Origin: Aliiglaciecola sp. M165
Lineage (GTDB): Bacteria > Pseudomonadota > Gammaproteobacteria > Enterobacterales > Alteromonadaceae
NCBI RefSeq assembly: GCF_007197995.1
Contig: NZ_VKKH01000011.1
Coordinates: 1-50,656 of the forward strand
Direction of reading: 5' to 3'
DNA: 50,656 bases
Part shown: in pieces, positions 31,106-40,644 of the stretch
How the letters are laid out: each line of letters opens with the position of its first letter
How positions within the stretch are numbered: the stretch's first letter is position 1
Translations under genes and position numbers: made by a program
The notes under the pieces: model-generated
Seen by the model: only the letters and a program-made list of their open reading frames with translations
Told to the model about the DNA's origin: nothing
Databases searched by the model: none

Positions 31106-31156
31106 ATATTAGCGTCAATTTGGATAAATGCAACCAAATACTGTAATTTTATTACA
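31106..31156 (-). promoter_or_regulatory. spf promoter and upstream palindrome
   Basis: Read on the minus strand, TAATAT (31106-31111) lies seven bases before the predicted RNA start, with TTGCAT 16 bases further up (31128-31133). A perfect palindrome TGTAAT-TTT-ATTACA (31142-31156) is centred about 51 bases upstream of the RNA start. Its half-sites resemble but do not match CRP sites (the spacing is one base short). Confidence 0.55.
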
Positions 31157-31202
31157 CTATAAAGATGGTTTATTTTAATGAATAAAACGAACTTGGTAGT
31201 GC

Positions 31203-33998
31203 TTAATGCGCTTCATCCCAGTTTTCACCGCTATCAGCCTCGACAATTAAAGGAACTGAGAGGTCACAGGCATTTTCCATCAGCTCCACTATCTTTTCTT
31301 TGTAACCGTCAAGATTATGTTCTTTTATTTCAAAAACTAGCTCATCGTGTACTTGCATGATCATTTTAACATCGTCATTGTTGAGGTTGTCGATCCAATT
31401 TGCGACTTCAAGCATTGCCATTTTAATAATATCCGCCGCCGTTCCTTGCATCGGCGCATTGATGGCAGCTCGTTCAGCACCCTGACGTCGCATACCGTTA
31501 CTGGCGTTAATTTCGGGTAAGTAGAGTCGTCTGCCAAATACAGTTGAAACATACCCTTTTTCTTTTGCCGAAACGCGCGTTTCTTCCATGTATCGCAATA
31601 CACCGGGATACCGTTCAAAATACAGATTCATGTACTTTTGTGCTTCTTGACGAGGAATGTTTAGTTGTCTCGCCAAGCCAAACGCAGACATGCCATAAAT
31701 TAATCCAAAATTGATGGCTTTGGCGTTACGGCGTTGATCGGCAGAAACCTGTTCTAGTTCAACGCCAAACACTTCTGCGGCCGTTGCTCTATGAATATCT
31801 TTACCGGATGAAAAGGCCTTGAGCAGCCCTTCGTCTCCTGACAGGTGTGCCATTATTCGCAATTCTATTTGAGAATAGTCTGCTGCAACAATTTTATACC
31901 CAGGAGATGCAATAAATGCTTTACGCACCTTACGGCCTTCAGCGGTTCGAATCGGAATATTCTGCAAATTTGGATCAGTAGAAGATAGCCTGCCCGTTGC
32001 GGCGATAGCTTGATGGTAACTGGTGTGAACTCTGCCTGTACGCGGGTTTATCATTTTTGGTAGTTTGTCGGTATAGGTGTTTTTCAGTTTCGTTAAGCCG
32101 CGGTATTCCATTAATAATTTGGGCAAAGGGTAGGTTAGAGCTAGCTCTTGCAATACTTCTTCAGCGGTAGAAGGAGCGCCCTTAGGTGTTTTCTTTAAAA
32201 CAGGTAAATCCATCTTTTCAAATAAAATCTCCTGCAATTGTTTGGTTGAACTAAGATTGAACTCTTGTCCAGCCATGTCATGCACTTCTTTTTCCAGTTC
32301 CATAATTCGTTGTGCAAGATCCTGGCTTTGTTGCAACAAGGTCTGACTATCTAATAAAACACCCGTTTGCTCCATGTCAGACAAGACTACACTCAAAGGA
32401 ATTTCAATGTCTTCGACAACTTTTTTGAGACTTTCATGCTCACAGAGTTGAGGCCAAAGGGTGTTGTGCAGTCGCAACGTGATGTCTGCATCTTCCGCAG
32501 CATAGGGAGAGGCCTTTTCTAAAGGTATCTGATTGAAGGTAAGTTGCTTGGCGCCTTTCCCAGCGATTTCCTCAAACTTTGTGGTGCTTTTATCAAGATA
32601 ATGCAGTGACAAACTGTCCATATCATGGCGCGTTGCAACACTGTTTAACACATATGATTCAAGCATAGTGTCAAATGCAATGCCGTTTAGTTGAATACCG
32701 TAATTTGCCAACACATTTCTATCGTATTTTAAGTGTTGCCCTACTTTTTTGTGCTCAGTGCTCTCGAGCAGCGGTTTCATTTTTTCTAAAACGAAATCTC
32801 GTTCCAATTGCTCCGGTGCATCCATGTAATCGTGAGCGAAGGGTAAATATGCGGCTTCACCTGCCGTCGTAGAAAACGACATGCCAACTAACTCTGCTTC
32901 CATATAGTTCAAGCTAGTGGTTTCTGTGTCAAAGGCAAAAAGTGGCGCATCTTTAAGTTTTTGCAACCACTGTTCGAAGTCTTGCTCAGTCAATATTGTG
33001 GAATAGTGCGTTTCGACATCAGCTTTGAATGAAGACGTATCTTGAGAGTCTTCTTTCTTGGCATTGGTCGAGTCTGTTGTAGCGCTTTGAGACGTGTGAT
33101 TGCCAAGAATGCTATTCCCATTCACCGCTTCTTGATGCCAGCGCTTGAATTCATATTCTTTAAATAAGTCGACCAACGCATTGTTATCAGGGATTGTGGG
33201 CTGCAGATCCTCTGGTTTGAATTCGAGTTTGACATCTAACTTGATGGTCGCAAGTTCATAAGACAAACGAGCCTGCTCTTCGAACTCCTGCATCTTCACG
33301 GCCATTTTTTTTGCGCCTCGAAACTCTAACTGTGCAATCTTATCAAGATTGTTATAAATATCTTCGATTCCCCCCAATCCTTGCAACATCCCTAAGGCGC
33401 TTTTGTCTCCAACGCCCGGAACCCCTGGTATGTTGTCGACTTTATCTCCTTTTAATGCCAAAAAATCGATGATCAGATCTGGCGGAATGCCAAATTTCTC
33501 AAGGACACCCTCCTGATCCATGATGTGATTGTTCATGGTGTTGATGAGGGTGACGTGCTCATTAACTAACTGCGCCATGTCTTTATCCCCCGTGCTAATT
33601 AACGTCGCACGGCCTTGTTCGGTAGCTTGTTGCGCTAAGGTACCGATCACATCGTCTGCTTCTACACCTTCTTCGACAATCATAGGCAGCCCCATTGCCT
33701 TAATGATTGCATGAAGTGGCTCGATTTGACTGCGTAATTCATCTGGCATCGACGGGCGATTAGCTTTGTACGCAGGATAGATATCGTCGCGAAACGTTTT
33801 GCCTTTGGCATCAAAAACAACTGCGATATTCGTTGGAGAGTATTGTTTTACCAAACTTCTGAGCATATTTATCACACCATAAATAGCACCCGTATCTTGA
33901 CCTTTTGAATTGGTCAACGGTGGCATGCCATGAAACGCACGGAATAAATAAGACGACCCGTCAACAAGGACGAATGGGTTTTCTGGAATGTTGGCCAT
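31203..33998 (-). CDS. polA: DNA polymerase I
   Basis: Pol I removes Okazaki primers and fills repair gaps. The 931 residues contain the three classical parts. The N-terminal 5'-3' exonuclease has [14 protein letters not shown] at about 11-24 and a helix-hairpin-helix [14 protein letters not shown] near 185. The 3'-5' exonuclease has the acidic [10 protein letters not shown] near 354, so proofreading looks intact. The polymerase domain has motif [11 protein letters not shown], motif [15 protein letters not shown] and motif [10 protein letters not shown]. Two consensus DnaA boxes lie in front of it, and the Spot 42 gene follows it. Confidence 0.98.
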   Translation of the reverse strand: MANIPENPFVLVDGSSYLFRAFHGMPPLTNSKGQDTGAIYGVINMLRSLVKQYSPTNIAVVFDAKGKTFRDDIYPAYKANRPSMPDELRSQIEPLHAIIKAMGLPMIVEEGVEADDVIGTLAQQATEQGRATLISTGDKDMAQLVNEHVTLINTMNNHIMDQEGVLEKFGIPPDLIIDFLALKGDKVDNIPGVPGVGDKSALGMLQGLGGIEDIYNNLDKIAQLEFRGAKKMAVKMQEFEEQARLSYELATIKLDVKLEFKPEDLQPTIPDNNALVDLFKEYEFKRWHQEAVNGNSILGNHTSQSATTDSTNAKKEDSQDTSSFKADVETHYSTILTEQDFEQWLQKLKDAPLFAFDTETTSLNYMEAELVGMSFSTTAGEAAYLPFAHDYMDAPEQLERDFVLEKMKPLLESTEHKKVGQHLKYDRNVLANYGIQLNGIAFDTMLESYVLNSVATRHDMDSLSLHYLDKSTTKFEEIAGKGAKQLTFNQIPLEKASPYAAEDADITLRLHNTLWPQLCEHESLKKVVEDIEIPLSVVLSDMEQTGVLLDSQTLLQQSQDLAQRIMELEKEVHDMAGQEFNLSSTKQLQEILFEKMDLPVLKKTPKGAPSTAEEVLQELALTYPLPKLLMEYRGLTKLKNTYTDKLPKMINPRTGRVHTSYHQAIAATGRLSSTDPNLQNIPIRTAEGRKVRKAFIASPGYKIVAADYSQIELRIMAHLSGDEGLLKAFSSGKDIHRATAAEVFGVELEQVSADQRRNAKAINFGLIYGMSAFGLARQLNIPRQEAQKYMNLYFERYPGVLRYMEETRVSAKEKGYVSTVFGRRLYLPEINASNGMRRQGAERAAINAPMQGTAADIIKMAMLEVANWIDNLNNDDVKMIMQVHDELVFEIKEHNLDGYKEKIVELMENACDLSVPLIVEADSGENWDEAH

Positions 33999-34067
33999 GA
34001 GTGATCCGAATGATAATGTCTAGAACTAGAATGCCATATAAAGAAATCGTCATCCAGTTTACGATGC

Positions 34068-34221
34068 TGTGGATAACTTTGTTGAAAAAAATCACCGGGA
34101 ACAGTAAAACGCATCAAAGAAATTTTTCTTTAACGTTATGAACACCATATGAGGCTTCGTTTTCATAGATAAGGAGAGAACTATCCCTTATTTTTATTAT
34201 TGTTCGTTATCCTGTGGATAA
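34068..34221. promoter_or_regulatory. Two DnaA boxes upstream of polA
   Basis: TGTGGATAA (the reverse of TTATCCACA) occurs exactly at 34068-34076 and 34213-34221, 70 and 215 bases before the polA start. In the rest of the window exact boxes are confined to oriC, the dnaA region and one inside dnaA. Elsewhere the 837-base gap (33999-34835) shows only AT-rich sequence, weak hairpins and a doubtful frame at 34388-34669. Confidence 0.7.
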
Positions 34222-34387
34222 CCTTGGGGAGATACGAGATATCAGAGTATTTAATTACCTAATTTGGATCGTTTCAATTTGAACAATCCACAACCATTCC
34301 CAAGCTTATTTAGTAGCTCATTTAAGTTTGTCTGAAATCACCAACCGATAGGAAAAAGCCAGTTGCAGAATCAAAATTTACTGTTCG

Positions 34388-34669
34388 CTACATTTCCGCT
34401 TGAACTTGCCAATCAGATGTTAAAACTTTGTAAATCTGAGGGTGTAAATTGAAGCAGAGCGGTAATGTATCACATTTGATTTTTTTGGGAAGCGTTACGG
34501 TTAAAGTTTTTAGGTCTGTTTTGTATTTGGTTCGTGCAAAAATTGCATAAGCCATGTATTTATTGGTCTGTAGATAGGTTTTAATGTGATGCGATATTCG
34601 CCTGTCGACTAAAAAGTTGCAAGTTAGTAAGCGCCTGCTAACAAACACTTGAGTTCCAAGCTCAATCAA
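34388..34669 (-). CDS. Doubtful 93-residue open frame
   Basis: This is the only sizeable frame in the 837-base polA-tetR gap. It starts with TTG and has no visible Shine-Dalgarno signal; an internal ATG (from residue 39, MAYAIFARTKYKTD) also lacks one. The C-terminal half (LTVTLPKKIKCDTLPLCFNL, then HPQIYKVLTSDWQVQ) has a protein-like composition, so it may be a real short gene or the remnant of one. I do not recognise it. Confidence 0.25.
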   Translation of the reverse strand: MIELGTQVFVSRRLLTCNFLVDRRISHHIKTYLQTNKYMAYAIFARTKYKTDLKTLTVTLPKKIKCDTLPLCFNLHPQIYKVLTSDWQVQAEM

Positions 34670-34835
34670 TATTTTGTTAAGATATTGCTAAAGAACGCTA
34701 CATTTACATCATTCCCATAAAGTACCATTTCAAAGATTGTGACTAGACGGAATCTTTGTTTAAATGAACTTCCTCTATAGCATGTCTGCAAAGGGGTATA
34801 TTGAATGAGTCAATTAAATAGAGGCTATCTGTAGT

Positions 34836-35435
34836 ATGAATAGCAAAGCGAAGTATCACCACGGAAATTTGCGCGAAGCGTTGATGGAAGCTGCAGTGCA
34901 ATGCATTAGAGAAAATGGCGCTGAAAAATTAAGTTTGCGCGCCCTTGCTCGACAAATAGGTGTTTCACAAGCTGCCCCGTACCGACATTTTGAAGACAAA
35001 GTTGCTCTGCTGTCTGCCCTAGCAAGTGAAGGTTTTGCGAAACTTGCTGAGCAGATGCGAGACGTAATGGCTGATTATCAATCAGATCCTGTTGGTGCAC
35101 TGCAAAAAGGTGCGCAAGCGTACATACGATTCGCTTGTCATCATCCTGAAACCTATCGCCTAATGTACAGTATGCCTGTAGAACAGTTTGATGATGAGGA
35201 AATGGAAACTTGTCATCACGAAGCGTTCGATTTGCTTGAGCAGACGGTAAACGTTGGATTAGCATCTGGCGCCTTTAAAGCGCATGACAAAGATGCAATT
35301 GTCCTAGCATCCTGGTCATTAGTGCATGGTTACGCGCAACTTATCATCGACGGTGTTATCGAGCTTGATGATATTGAGATTGAAAAGTCTTTTCAGTCGG
35401 TGGGTGTCATCATTAATGAAGGGATTGTCGCCTAG
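34836..35435 (+). CDS. TetR/AcrR family transcriptional regulator
   Basis: The 199-residue protein opens with KYHHGNLREALMEAA and carries the TetR helix-turn-helix at about 27-50 (LSLRALARQIGVSQAAPYRHFEDK). The C-terminal ligand domain resembles the WHG-type (TetR_C_33-like) set, with AYIRFACHHPETYRLMYSMP near 93-112 and WSLVHGYAQLIIDG near 166. The target is unknown. The gene lies upstream of trkH on the same strand, with 263 bases between, and no operator repeat is obvious. Autoregulation is likely by analogy only. Confidence 0.92.
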   Translation: MNSKAKYHHGNLREALMEAAVQCIRENGAEKLSLRALARQIGVSQAAPYRHFEDKVALLSALASEGFAKLAEQMRDVMADYQSDPVGALQKGAQAYIRFACHHPETYRLMYSMPVEQFDDEEMETCHHEAFDLLEQTVNVGLASGAFKAHDKDAIVLASWSLVHGYAQLIIDGVIELDDIEIEKSFQSVGVIINEGIVA

Positions 35436-35698
35436 TCCGTTTTTTTGCTGTTTATCCTAAAAAACCACCTTGCAAAGCAAGATGTTGCAATAATAATGCA
35501 TCCAATAGTGATAAAGGGACAGAAAACCCAATAAAACAAAGAATTAATTACAAATTTCGCTTTAGATCTGAGCCTTAGCATACAATAATTGGGTAAGACG
35601 TTTACAATAATGCGCCGGGCAATAAACCCTGCTAAGAATAATAAAATGACTCAACCCATACGTTGTGGATTGTTGTTACTCATCGAGTGTTCACAGCG

Positions 35699-37153
35699 AT
35701 GATGCAGTACCGCACAATTATCCGGATTCTAGGCTTACTGGTGGCCATGTTCAGTACCACCATGTTGTTTCCTGGGATCATCTCTTTGATCTACGAAGAT
35801 GGTAGTGGTCTGCCTTTTATTCTTGCCTTTTTTCTCATTTTATTTACCGGGCTGGCATTTTGGTACCCCAATCGAAGTTTTAAAAACGACTTAAGGGCCA
35901 AAGAGGGATTTTTAATAGTCGTGCTGTTCTGGGTTGTGCTTGCCAGCTTCGGTGCTTTTCCGTTCCTTTTGCTAGATCAACCACAAATGTCGGTTACGGA
36001 TGCGTTTTTTGAGTCTTTTTCTGGATTAACCACCACCGGCGCCACCGTAATCGAAGGTATCGAGTACCTGCCCAAGTCAGTACAGTTTTATCGCCAGCAG
36101 CTACAGTGGTTAGGCGGTATGGGAATTATTGTTTTAGCCGTAGCGATACTTCCCATCTTGGGAGTCGGTGGTATGCAGTTATATCGCGCTGAAACGCCTG
36201 GCCCAGTTAAAGACTCAAAAATGACCCCTAGAATTGCCGATACAGCAAAACATTTATGGTACATATACCTCGCGTTGACTACCGCCTGCACAGTAGCTTA
36301 TTGGTCAGCGGGTATGGATTGGTTTGATGCTATTTGCCATGCGTTTTCGACTATCGCCATTGGCGGATTTTCGACATATGACGCAAGTATTGGTCACTTT
36401 GATAGTCCAGTTATCAATTTGATTTGTGTCATTTTCCTTTGGATTGCGGCACTGAACTTTGCATTACACTATGCGGCAGCCAGTGGGCGAACCCTTAAAG
36501 GCTACTTCTACGATCCGGAATTCAAAGCCTTTTTCTTTATTCAATTTGTGCTGATTACTGTTTGCTTTTTGGTGTTAGTGAATCACTCACTTTACGACAC
36601 TGCAGAGGCGGCTTTTGATCAAGCGCTTTTCCAAGCTGTTTCAATCAGTACCACCGCAGGCTTCGCTACGGCTGACTTCGCTAACTGGCCTGTCTTTTTG
36701 CCGATTCTGTTAATCTTTGCAAGCTTTATTGGCGGCTGCGCCGGGTCAACAGGCGGTGGATTGAAAGTGATCCGCGTCTTTTTGTTGTATTTGCAAGGGA
36801 AACGGGAAGTGGAACGTCTCATCCACCCCAAGGCGGTTTATGCAGTTAAATTGGGTGACAGGATGATGCCAGAGCGGGTTGTTGAAGCCGTTTGGGGGTT
36901 CTTTTCCGCGTATGCCATCGTTTTCGTGGTAATTATGATAGGTCTTATTGCAACGGGTATGGACAATATCACTGCTTTTTCAGCAACAGCCGCAACCCTT
37001 AACAATTTGGGCCCCGGCTTAGGTAGCGTTGCTGGCACCTTTGCTGATGTGACCGATTCGGGTAAATGGCTGCTCATTACGGCGATGTTGTTCGGTCGAT
37101 TAGAGATTTTTTCACTGCTTGTATTGTTCTCACCAACATTTTGGCGTAGTTGA
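35699..37153 (+). CDS. trkH: Trk potassium uptake system membrane protein TrkH
   Basis: TrkH is the potassium-translocating subunit of the Trk system, gated by TrkA. The start is set at the ATG at 35699 because MMQYRTIIRILGLL matches the E. coli opening; an upstream in-frame ATG (35663) would add 12 unlike residues. Of about 484 residues most lie in membrane helices. The four filter loops are visible as STTGATVIEG, STIAIGGFSTYD, STTAGFATADF and NLGPGLGSVAG, and the GGCAGSTGGGLKVIR loop is typical. trkA is encoded 2 kb away on the opposite strand. Confidence 0.96.
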   Translation: MMQYRTIIRILGLLVAMFSTTMLFPGIISLIYEDGSGLPFILAFFLILFTGLAFWYPNRSFKNDLRAKEGFLIVVLFWVVLASFGAFPFLLLDQPQMSVTDAFFESFSGLTTTGATVIEGIEYLPKSVQFYRQQLQWLGGMGIIVLAVAILPILGVGGMQLYRAETPGPVKDSKMTPRIADTAKHLWYIYLALTTACTVAYWSAGMDWFDAICHAFSTIAIGGFSTYDASIGHFDSPVINLICVIFLWIAALNFALHYAAASGRTLKGYFYDPEFKAFFFIQFVLITVCFLVLVNHSLYDTAEAAFDQALFQAVSISTTAGFATADFANWPVFLPILLIFASFIGGCAGSTGGGLKVIRVFLLYLQGKREVERLIHPKAVYAVKLGDRMMPERVVEAVWGFFSAYAIVFVVIMIGLIATGMDNITAFSATAATLNNLGPGLGSVAGTFADVTDSGKWLLITAMLFGRLEIFSLLVLFSPTFWRS

Positions 37154-37212
37154 GAAATATTCACGGCTATTGAAAGTATATGAATTACACTCAATACAAA
37201 AATAACTATGCA

Positions 37213-37243
37213 ACAAAAAACCCGCTAGAAAGCAGGTTTTTTT
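37213..37243. terminator. Bidirectional terminator between trkH and the TraT-like gene
   Basis: AAAAACCCGCT-AGAA-AGCAGGTTTTTTT has one internal mismatch, with an A-run on one side and a T-run on the other. It sits between convergent genes. Confidence 0.85.
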
Positions 37244-37257
37244 AACGATTTTAATGG

Positions 37258-38001
37258 TTAGAAAAATGACGCCATTGCATAGGCAGTTTTTTCAAACATA
37301 CTAGGCTGTGCTTCTTCTAGTTCAAGGTTGGCTTTGTTGGCGGTTGTCACAACGCGTGTTCGGTACTCTTTTTGATTCGTTGCTTCTGAATAAGTTTGAG
37401 TTGTTGCGCCATCGTCTGAGATCTTTGTGTTGATTTTCGAATCTCTGCGCACTAACACACCTTTACGAGCGCGCTCCTTGATTTGAATGTCGGCTACCAA
37501 CAAATAGGTAACGTCCTTTACAAACGCGTTTGCCGCGGTAGATACCAAACCTCCGATTAAACCCGCGCCTGCAGCTTCACGATACCCGCCACCAGCGGCG
37601 TAACCTAATGCTGCACCTCCTGCTACACCTTGATAGCCAGAGCTCAAATAATTTTCAGCCGCAGTCGGTGAAGCTTTTTCGAGGTTTCTAACAAAGACAC
37701 TCATTGTGTATTGCGCGTCGTCTGGGCTATCAACAAATGAATAACCGTTTCCGCTCGACGCTATTTGCTCTTCTAGTGATTGCCGAAATAAATTGCGGTC
37801 AAATTCCTGAACAGCGGAACGCACTTCTAAATAAATTTTACGTTTTTCCGGCGCAACAGGGTCAACAAAAATAGAGGTGCTCAATTTTGTTTGTACGTCC
37901 AAATCCTTCTTTGCAATAGAGGTATGTACCGCCGCACAACCCGACAGAACAAGTGCAGCGACAGCAACGATAGCGACTTTAATTTGGTTCCTTTTCAACA
38001 T
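37258..38001 (-). CDS. TraT-like outer-membrane lipoprotein (surface exclusion/complement resistance family)
   Basis: The 247-residue protein has a lipoprotein signal with lipobox LSGC (Cys22). It matches TraT along its length: a CAAVHTSIAKKDLDVQTKLS opening of the mature part, the SSGYQGVAGGAALGYAAGGG glycine/alanine membrane segment near 121-140, VKDVTYLLVADIQIKERA near 161-178, and YRTRVVTTANKANLELEEA near the end. On F plasmids TraT blocks redundant mating and gives serum resistance. Here no conjugation genes accompany it, so it is a chromosomal envelope protein of unknown role. It is followed by the terminator shared with trkH. Confidence 0.88.
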   Translation of the reverse strand: MLKRNQIKVAIVAVAALVLSGCAAVHTSIAKKDLDVQTKLSTSIFVDPVAPEKRKIYLEVRSAVQEFDRNLFRQSLEEQIASSGNGYSFVDSPDDAQYTMSVFVRNLEKASPTAAENYLSSGYQGVAGGAALGYAAGGGYREAAGAGLIGGLVSTAANAFVKDVTYLLVADIQIKERARKGVLVRRDSKINTKISDDGATTQTYSEATNQKEYRTRVVTTANKANLELEEAQPSMFEKTAYAMASFF

Positions 38002-38060
38002 AATAAATACCTATATAATTCCTAGTTTCTCAAGTGCTTGAACTGCTTAATCAAGTTAGT

Positions 38061-38420
38061 TTAGTAATAGTAACGACCGTGATAACGGTAGTAATAGCGA
38101 CAATTCCTATACTGCGTCCAGTTGTATCTAAGTAAATCACGGCAGGTATAACCTGGGCGCCAATGAGTACCTTTATATTCTTCTGGTTTAATGTTTTTTT
38201 CTAGCATACTTTTGATGTATGCATCGACCTCTTCAGGCTTTTCCGCTAAGAAAGGCTTTGACGCAACTTCTGCATTAAGTTGAGCTTGCATTCGAGCCAA
38301 TTCGTCCTCTTCTGAGGTGTCTTGAAACGCAAACGCACTAAACATGAAGCCTGAGGCTGCAAAGAGCATCAAGATGATTCGACTAATTTTACTGAAAATT
38401 GTGAAAATACGGCTATTCAT
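38061..38420 (-). CDS. Small secreted protein with tyrosine-rich C-terminus
   Basis: I do not recognise this 119-residue protein. It begins with a signal sequence (about 1-31, IILMLFAASGFMFSAFA), then an acidic helical region (SEEDELARMQAQLNAEV). The tail is unusual: CRDLLRYNWTQYRNCRYYYR followed by YHGRYYY, rich in Tyr and Arg, with two cysteines that could form a disulphide. A strong AAGGAGGA Shine-Dalgarno lies before the ATG, so it is very probably translated. It sits between two other envelope-protein genes on the same strand. Confidence 0.75.
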   Translation of the reverse strand: MNSRIFTIFSKISRIILMLFAASGFMFSAFAFQDTSEEDELARMQAQLNAEVASKPFLAEKPEEVDAYIKSMLEKNIKPEEYKGTHWRPGYTCRDLLRYNWTQYRNCRYYYRYHGRYYY

Positions 38421-38544
38421 AACTTTCCTCCTTAAAAGTAAATTTCATGTATAAATTTATAACAATCTGCACAATATTCAACCGCTTTGTGCAGTTTGAT
38501 GCTTAATTATCGAACATTTATACTTAAGGTTAACTTGTTGGAGT

Positions 38545-38575
38545 AAAAAAGGAGGCAAATGCCTCCTTATTTTTA
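38545..38575 (-). terminator. Terminator after the DUF2780 gene
   Basis: On the minus strand AAGGAGGCA-TT-TGCCTCCTT is followed by a T-run, 30 bases beyond the stop. Confidence 0.85.
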
Positions 38576-38602
38576 TTCTGACGGTAGAAAAGCGTTTTGT
38601 AA

Positions 38603-39142
38603 TTAGCCTAAGAGGTTACCCACTCCTTGCATTAATACTTCTTTGGCTTCTTTACCTTGTTCGGTATCCAAGTATTGTTTAGCCTGCTCAACATACTGCA
38701 TGATCATTTCAGGCTTCAACCCCAGTGCTTCAAACTGCTTTTTCACGTCATTGAGCGCTTTAAGCGACTCACTACTCTCAGCGGCTTTATCTAACAAGCC
38801 ACCCAAACCACCAGATTCCTTCAGTTGACTGACATCTGGCGCATATTTAATCAGCTCGCCGACACCCGGCAATGCACTGGTTAATTGCCCATATTTTTCA
38901 TCGGATAAATTGCCTTTGACATAGTTAAATATTGAACCTAACCCACCTTGTGCTTGCCCTGCATTGACGCCAAGGTTTTCTATTAACATGCTCACCATTC
39001 CTGAAACGTTGGGTGCAGCCTCTTCTTGGACTTCTTCGCCAAATCCCAACATGCTTTTGAGTGAATCAAACCACCCCTCTGCTTGCGATTGCGACGAAAA
39101 CGTTAAACTCAGTACGGCGACGACCATTGCCAAATGTTTCAT
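38603..39142 (-). CDS. DUF2780-type secreted protein
   Basis: The 179-residue protein has a signal peptide of about 21 residues (VVAVLSLTFSSQSQA). It continues with a Gly/Leu/Lys-rich helical domain: GWFDSLKSMLGFG, IENLGVNAGQAQGGLGSIFN and ALPGVGELIKYAPD. This matches the DUF2780 (VcgC/VcgE-like) family, whose function is unknown. The Shine-Dalgarno AAGGAGAA is strong and a terminator follows, so it is a single-gene transcript. Confidence 0.8.
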   Translation of the reverse strand: MKHLAMVVAVLSLTFSSQSQAEGWFDSLKSMLGFGEEVQEEAAPNVSGMVSMLIENLGVNAGQAQGGLGSIFNYVKGNLSDEKYGQLTSALPGVGELIKYAPDVSQLKESGGLGGLLDKAAESSESLKALNDVKKQFEALGLKPEMIMQYVEQAKQYLDTEQGKEAKEVLMQGVGNLLG

Positions 39143-39231
39143 TTTATTTCTCCTTTGTGAACATTAGTCACGTTTAATAATTGTTAGTTTAGATAAGTCC
39201 TTTGAATGCGCAATAATACAGTGCTAATCAC

Positions 39232-40611
39232 TCATCCAAAAAAGAATGCACTGGGCTGGAAGAGTTTCTCGACATCCGATATAAACTTTTTGTCGACCAG
39301 AAATAGAATCACGTGATCATTTGATTCGATTACCGTGCTACTGTGCGCAATAATTACTTCATCTTGGCGCACAATTGCACCAATTGTGGTACCCGGTGGT
39401 AGTTTGATATTTTTGATTGCTCTTCCAATGACTTTTGATGTGCTTTCATCACCGTGCGCAATAGCTTCAATGGCTTCTGCAGCGCCTCTTCTCAACGAAT
39501 AAACGTTAACAATATCACCCCGTCGAATATGGGTTAACAACGCTGAAATAGTCGCTTGTTGTGGGGAAAATGCGATATCAATTTCACCACCTTGCACTAA
39601 ATCAACATATGCACTGCGTTGAATGAGTACCATGGCTTTCTGTGCGCCCAATCGTTTCGCAAGCATAGCAGACATAATATTCGCTTCATCGTCATTGGTG
39701 ACCGCGATGAAAGCGTCAACTTGCTGAACATTTTCTTCCGTCAACAGCTCGTGATCCGATGCGTCCCCACAAAATACTATGGTTTTATCGAGATGAGCCG
39801 ACAAATATTTAGCGCGTTCGGGAGAGTATTCAAGTAACTTAACGTTATGATTGTGCTCTAACCGCTTTGCTAGTCCGGCGCCAATCAAACCCCCACCGGC
39901 AATCATGATGCGTTTGTAGCTGGACTCAAGTTTTTGCAGCTCACTCATTACCGCGCGGATATGCTTTGTTGCAGCAATAAAGAAAACCTCGTCATCTGCT
40001 TCAATGACTGTCGTACCCAACGGACGTATTGGTCTGCCCCGGCGATAAATCGCAGCTACGCGCGTATCAACATTTGGCATGTGCTCTCTTAATGTTGATA
40101 ACGCATGGCCAACTAATAAGCCACCATAATAGGCTTTCACTGCAACAAGGCTGGCTTTTCCGTCAGCGAACTCAACGACTTGCAAGGCGCCGGGGTAATC
40201 GATCAAGCGCTTGATCGCCTTGGTGACTAATTGTTCCGGTGCAATAAGGTGATCAACCGGAATATCTTGATGATGAAAAAGTCTCTCTTGGTAAATAATA
40301 TACTGCTCGGAGCGGACACGAGCGATTTTGGTAGGCGTGTTAAATAGCGTATGTGCGACCTGGCAGGCCATCATATTGCTTTCATCACTATTGGTCACGG
40401 CAATGAGCATGTCGGCATCTTCTGCGCCTGCTTTTTCTAGCACATCAGGGTGCGAGCCGACACCATGGACAACCTGTAGATCAAGTCGATCCTGTAACGA
40501 GCGCAAGGTCTCTTGATCGGAATCGATAACGGTGATTTCATTTTTTTCGCCGACTAAGTTCTCAGCGAGTGTTCCACCCACTTGGCCTGCGCCTAAAATT
40601 ATGATTTTCAT
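39232..40611 (-). CDS. trkA: Trk potassium uptake regulator TrkA
   Basis: TrkA is the cytoplasmic NAD(H)/ATP-binding ring that gates TrkH. At 459 residues it has the full two-repeat form: RCK-N with [13 protein letters not shown] at 7-19, RCK-C, a second RCK-N with [15 protein letters not shown] near 237, and a second RCK-C. It follows rsmB by 33 bases and ends the def-fmt-rsmB-trkA operon, the same order as in E. coli. Confidence 0.97.
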   Translation of the reverse strand: MKIIILGAGQVGGTLAENLVGEKNEITVIDSDQETLRSLQDRLDLQVVHGVGSHPDVLEKAGAEDADMLIAVTNSDESNMMACQVAHTLFNTPTKIARVRSEQYIIYQERLFHHQDIPVDHLIAPEQLVTKAIKRLIDYPGALQVVEFADGKASLVAVKAYYGGLLVGHALSTLREHMPNVDTRVAAIYRRGRPIRPLGTTVIEADDEVFFIAATKHIRAVMSELQKLESSYKRIMIAGGGLIGAGLAKRLEHNHNVKLLEYSPERAKYLSAHLDKTIVFCGDASDHELLTEENVQQVDAFIAVTNDDEANIMSAMLAKRLGAQKAMVLIQRSAYVDLVQGGEIDIAFSPQQATISALLTHIRRGDIVNVYSLRRGAAEAIEAIAHGDESTSKVIGRAIKNIKLPPGTTIGAIVRQDEVIIAHSSTVIESNDHVILFLVDKKFISDVEKLFQPSAFFFG

Positions 40612-40644
40612 GGCTAATGGTTAGCTAACAATTTTCTATGCATA

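Noticed and set aside
34168-34195. ATAAGG...CCTTAT hairpin with T-rich tail upstream of polA
   Set aside because: The stem is only six base pairs with a loop of about 11, and no gene ends there.
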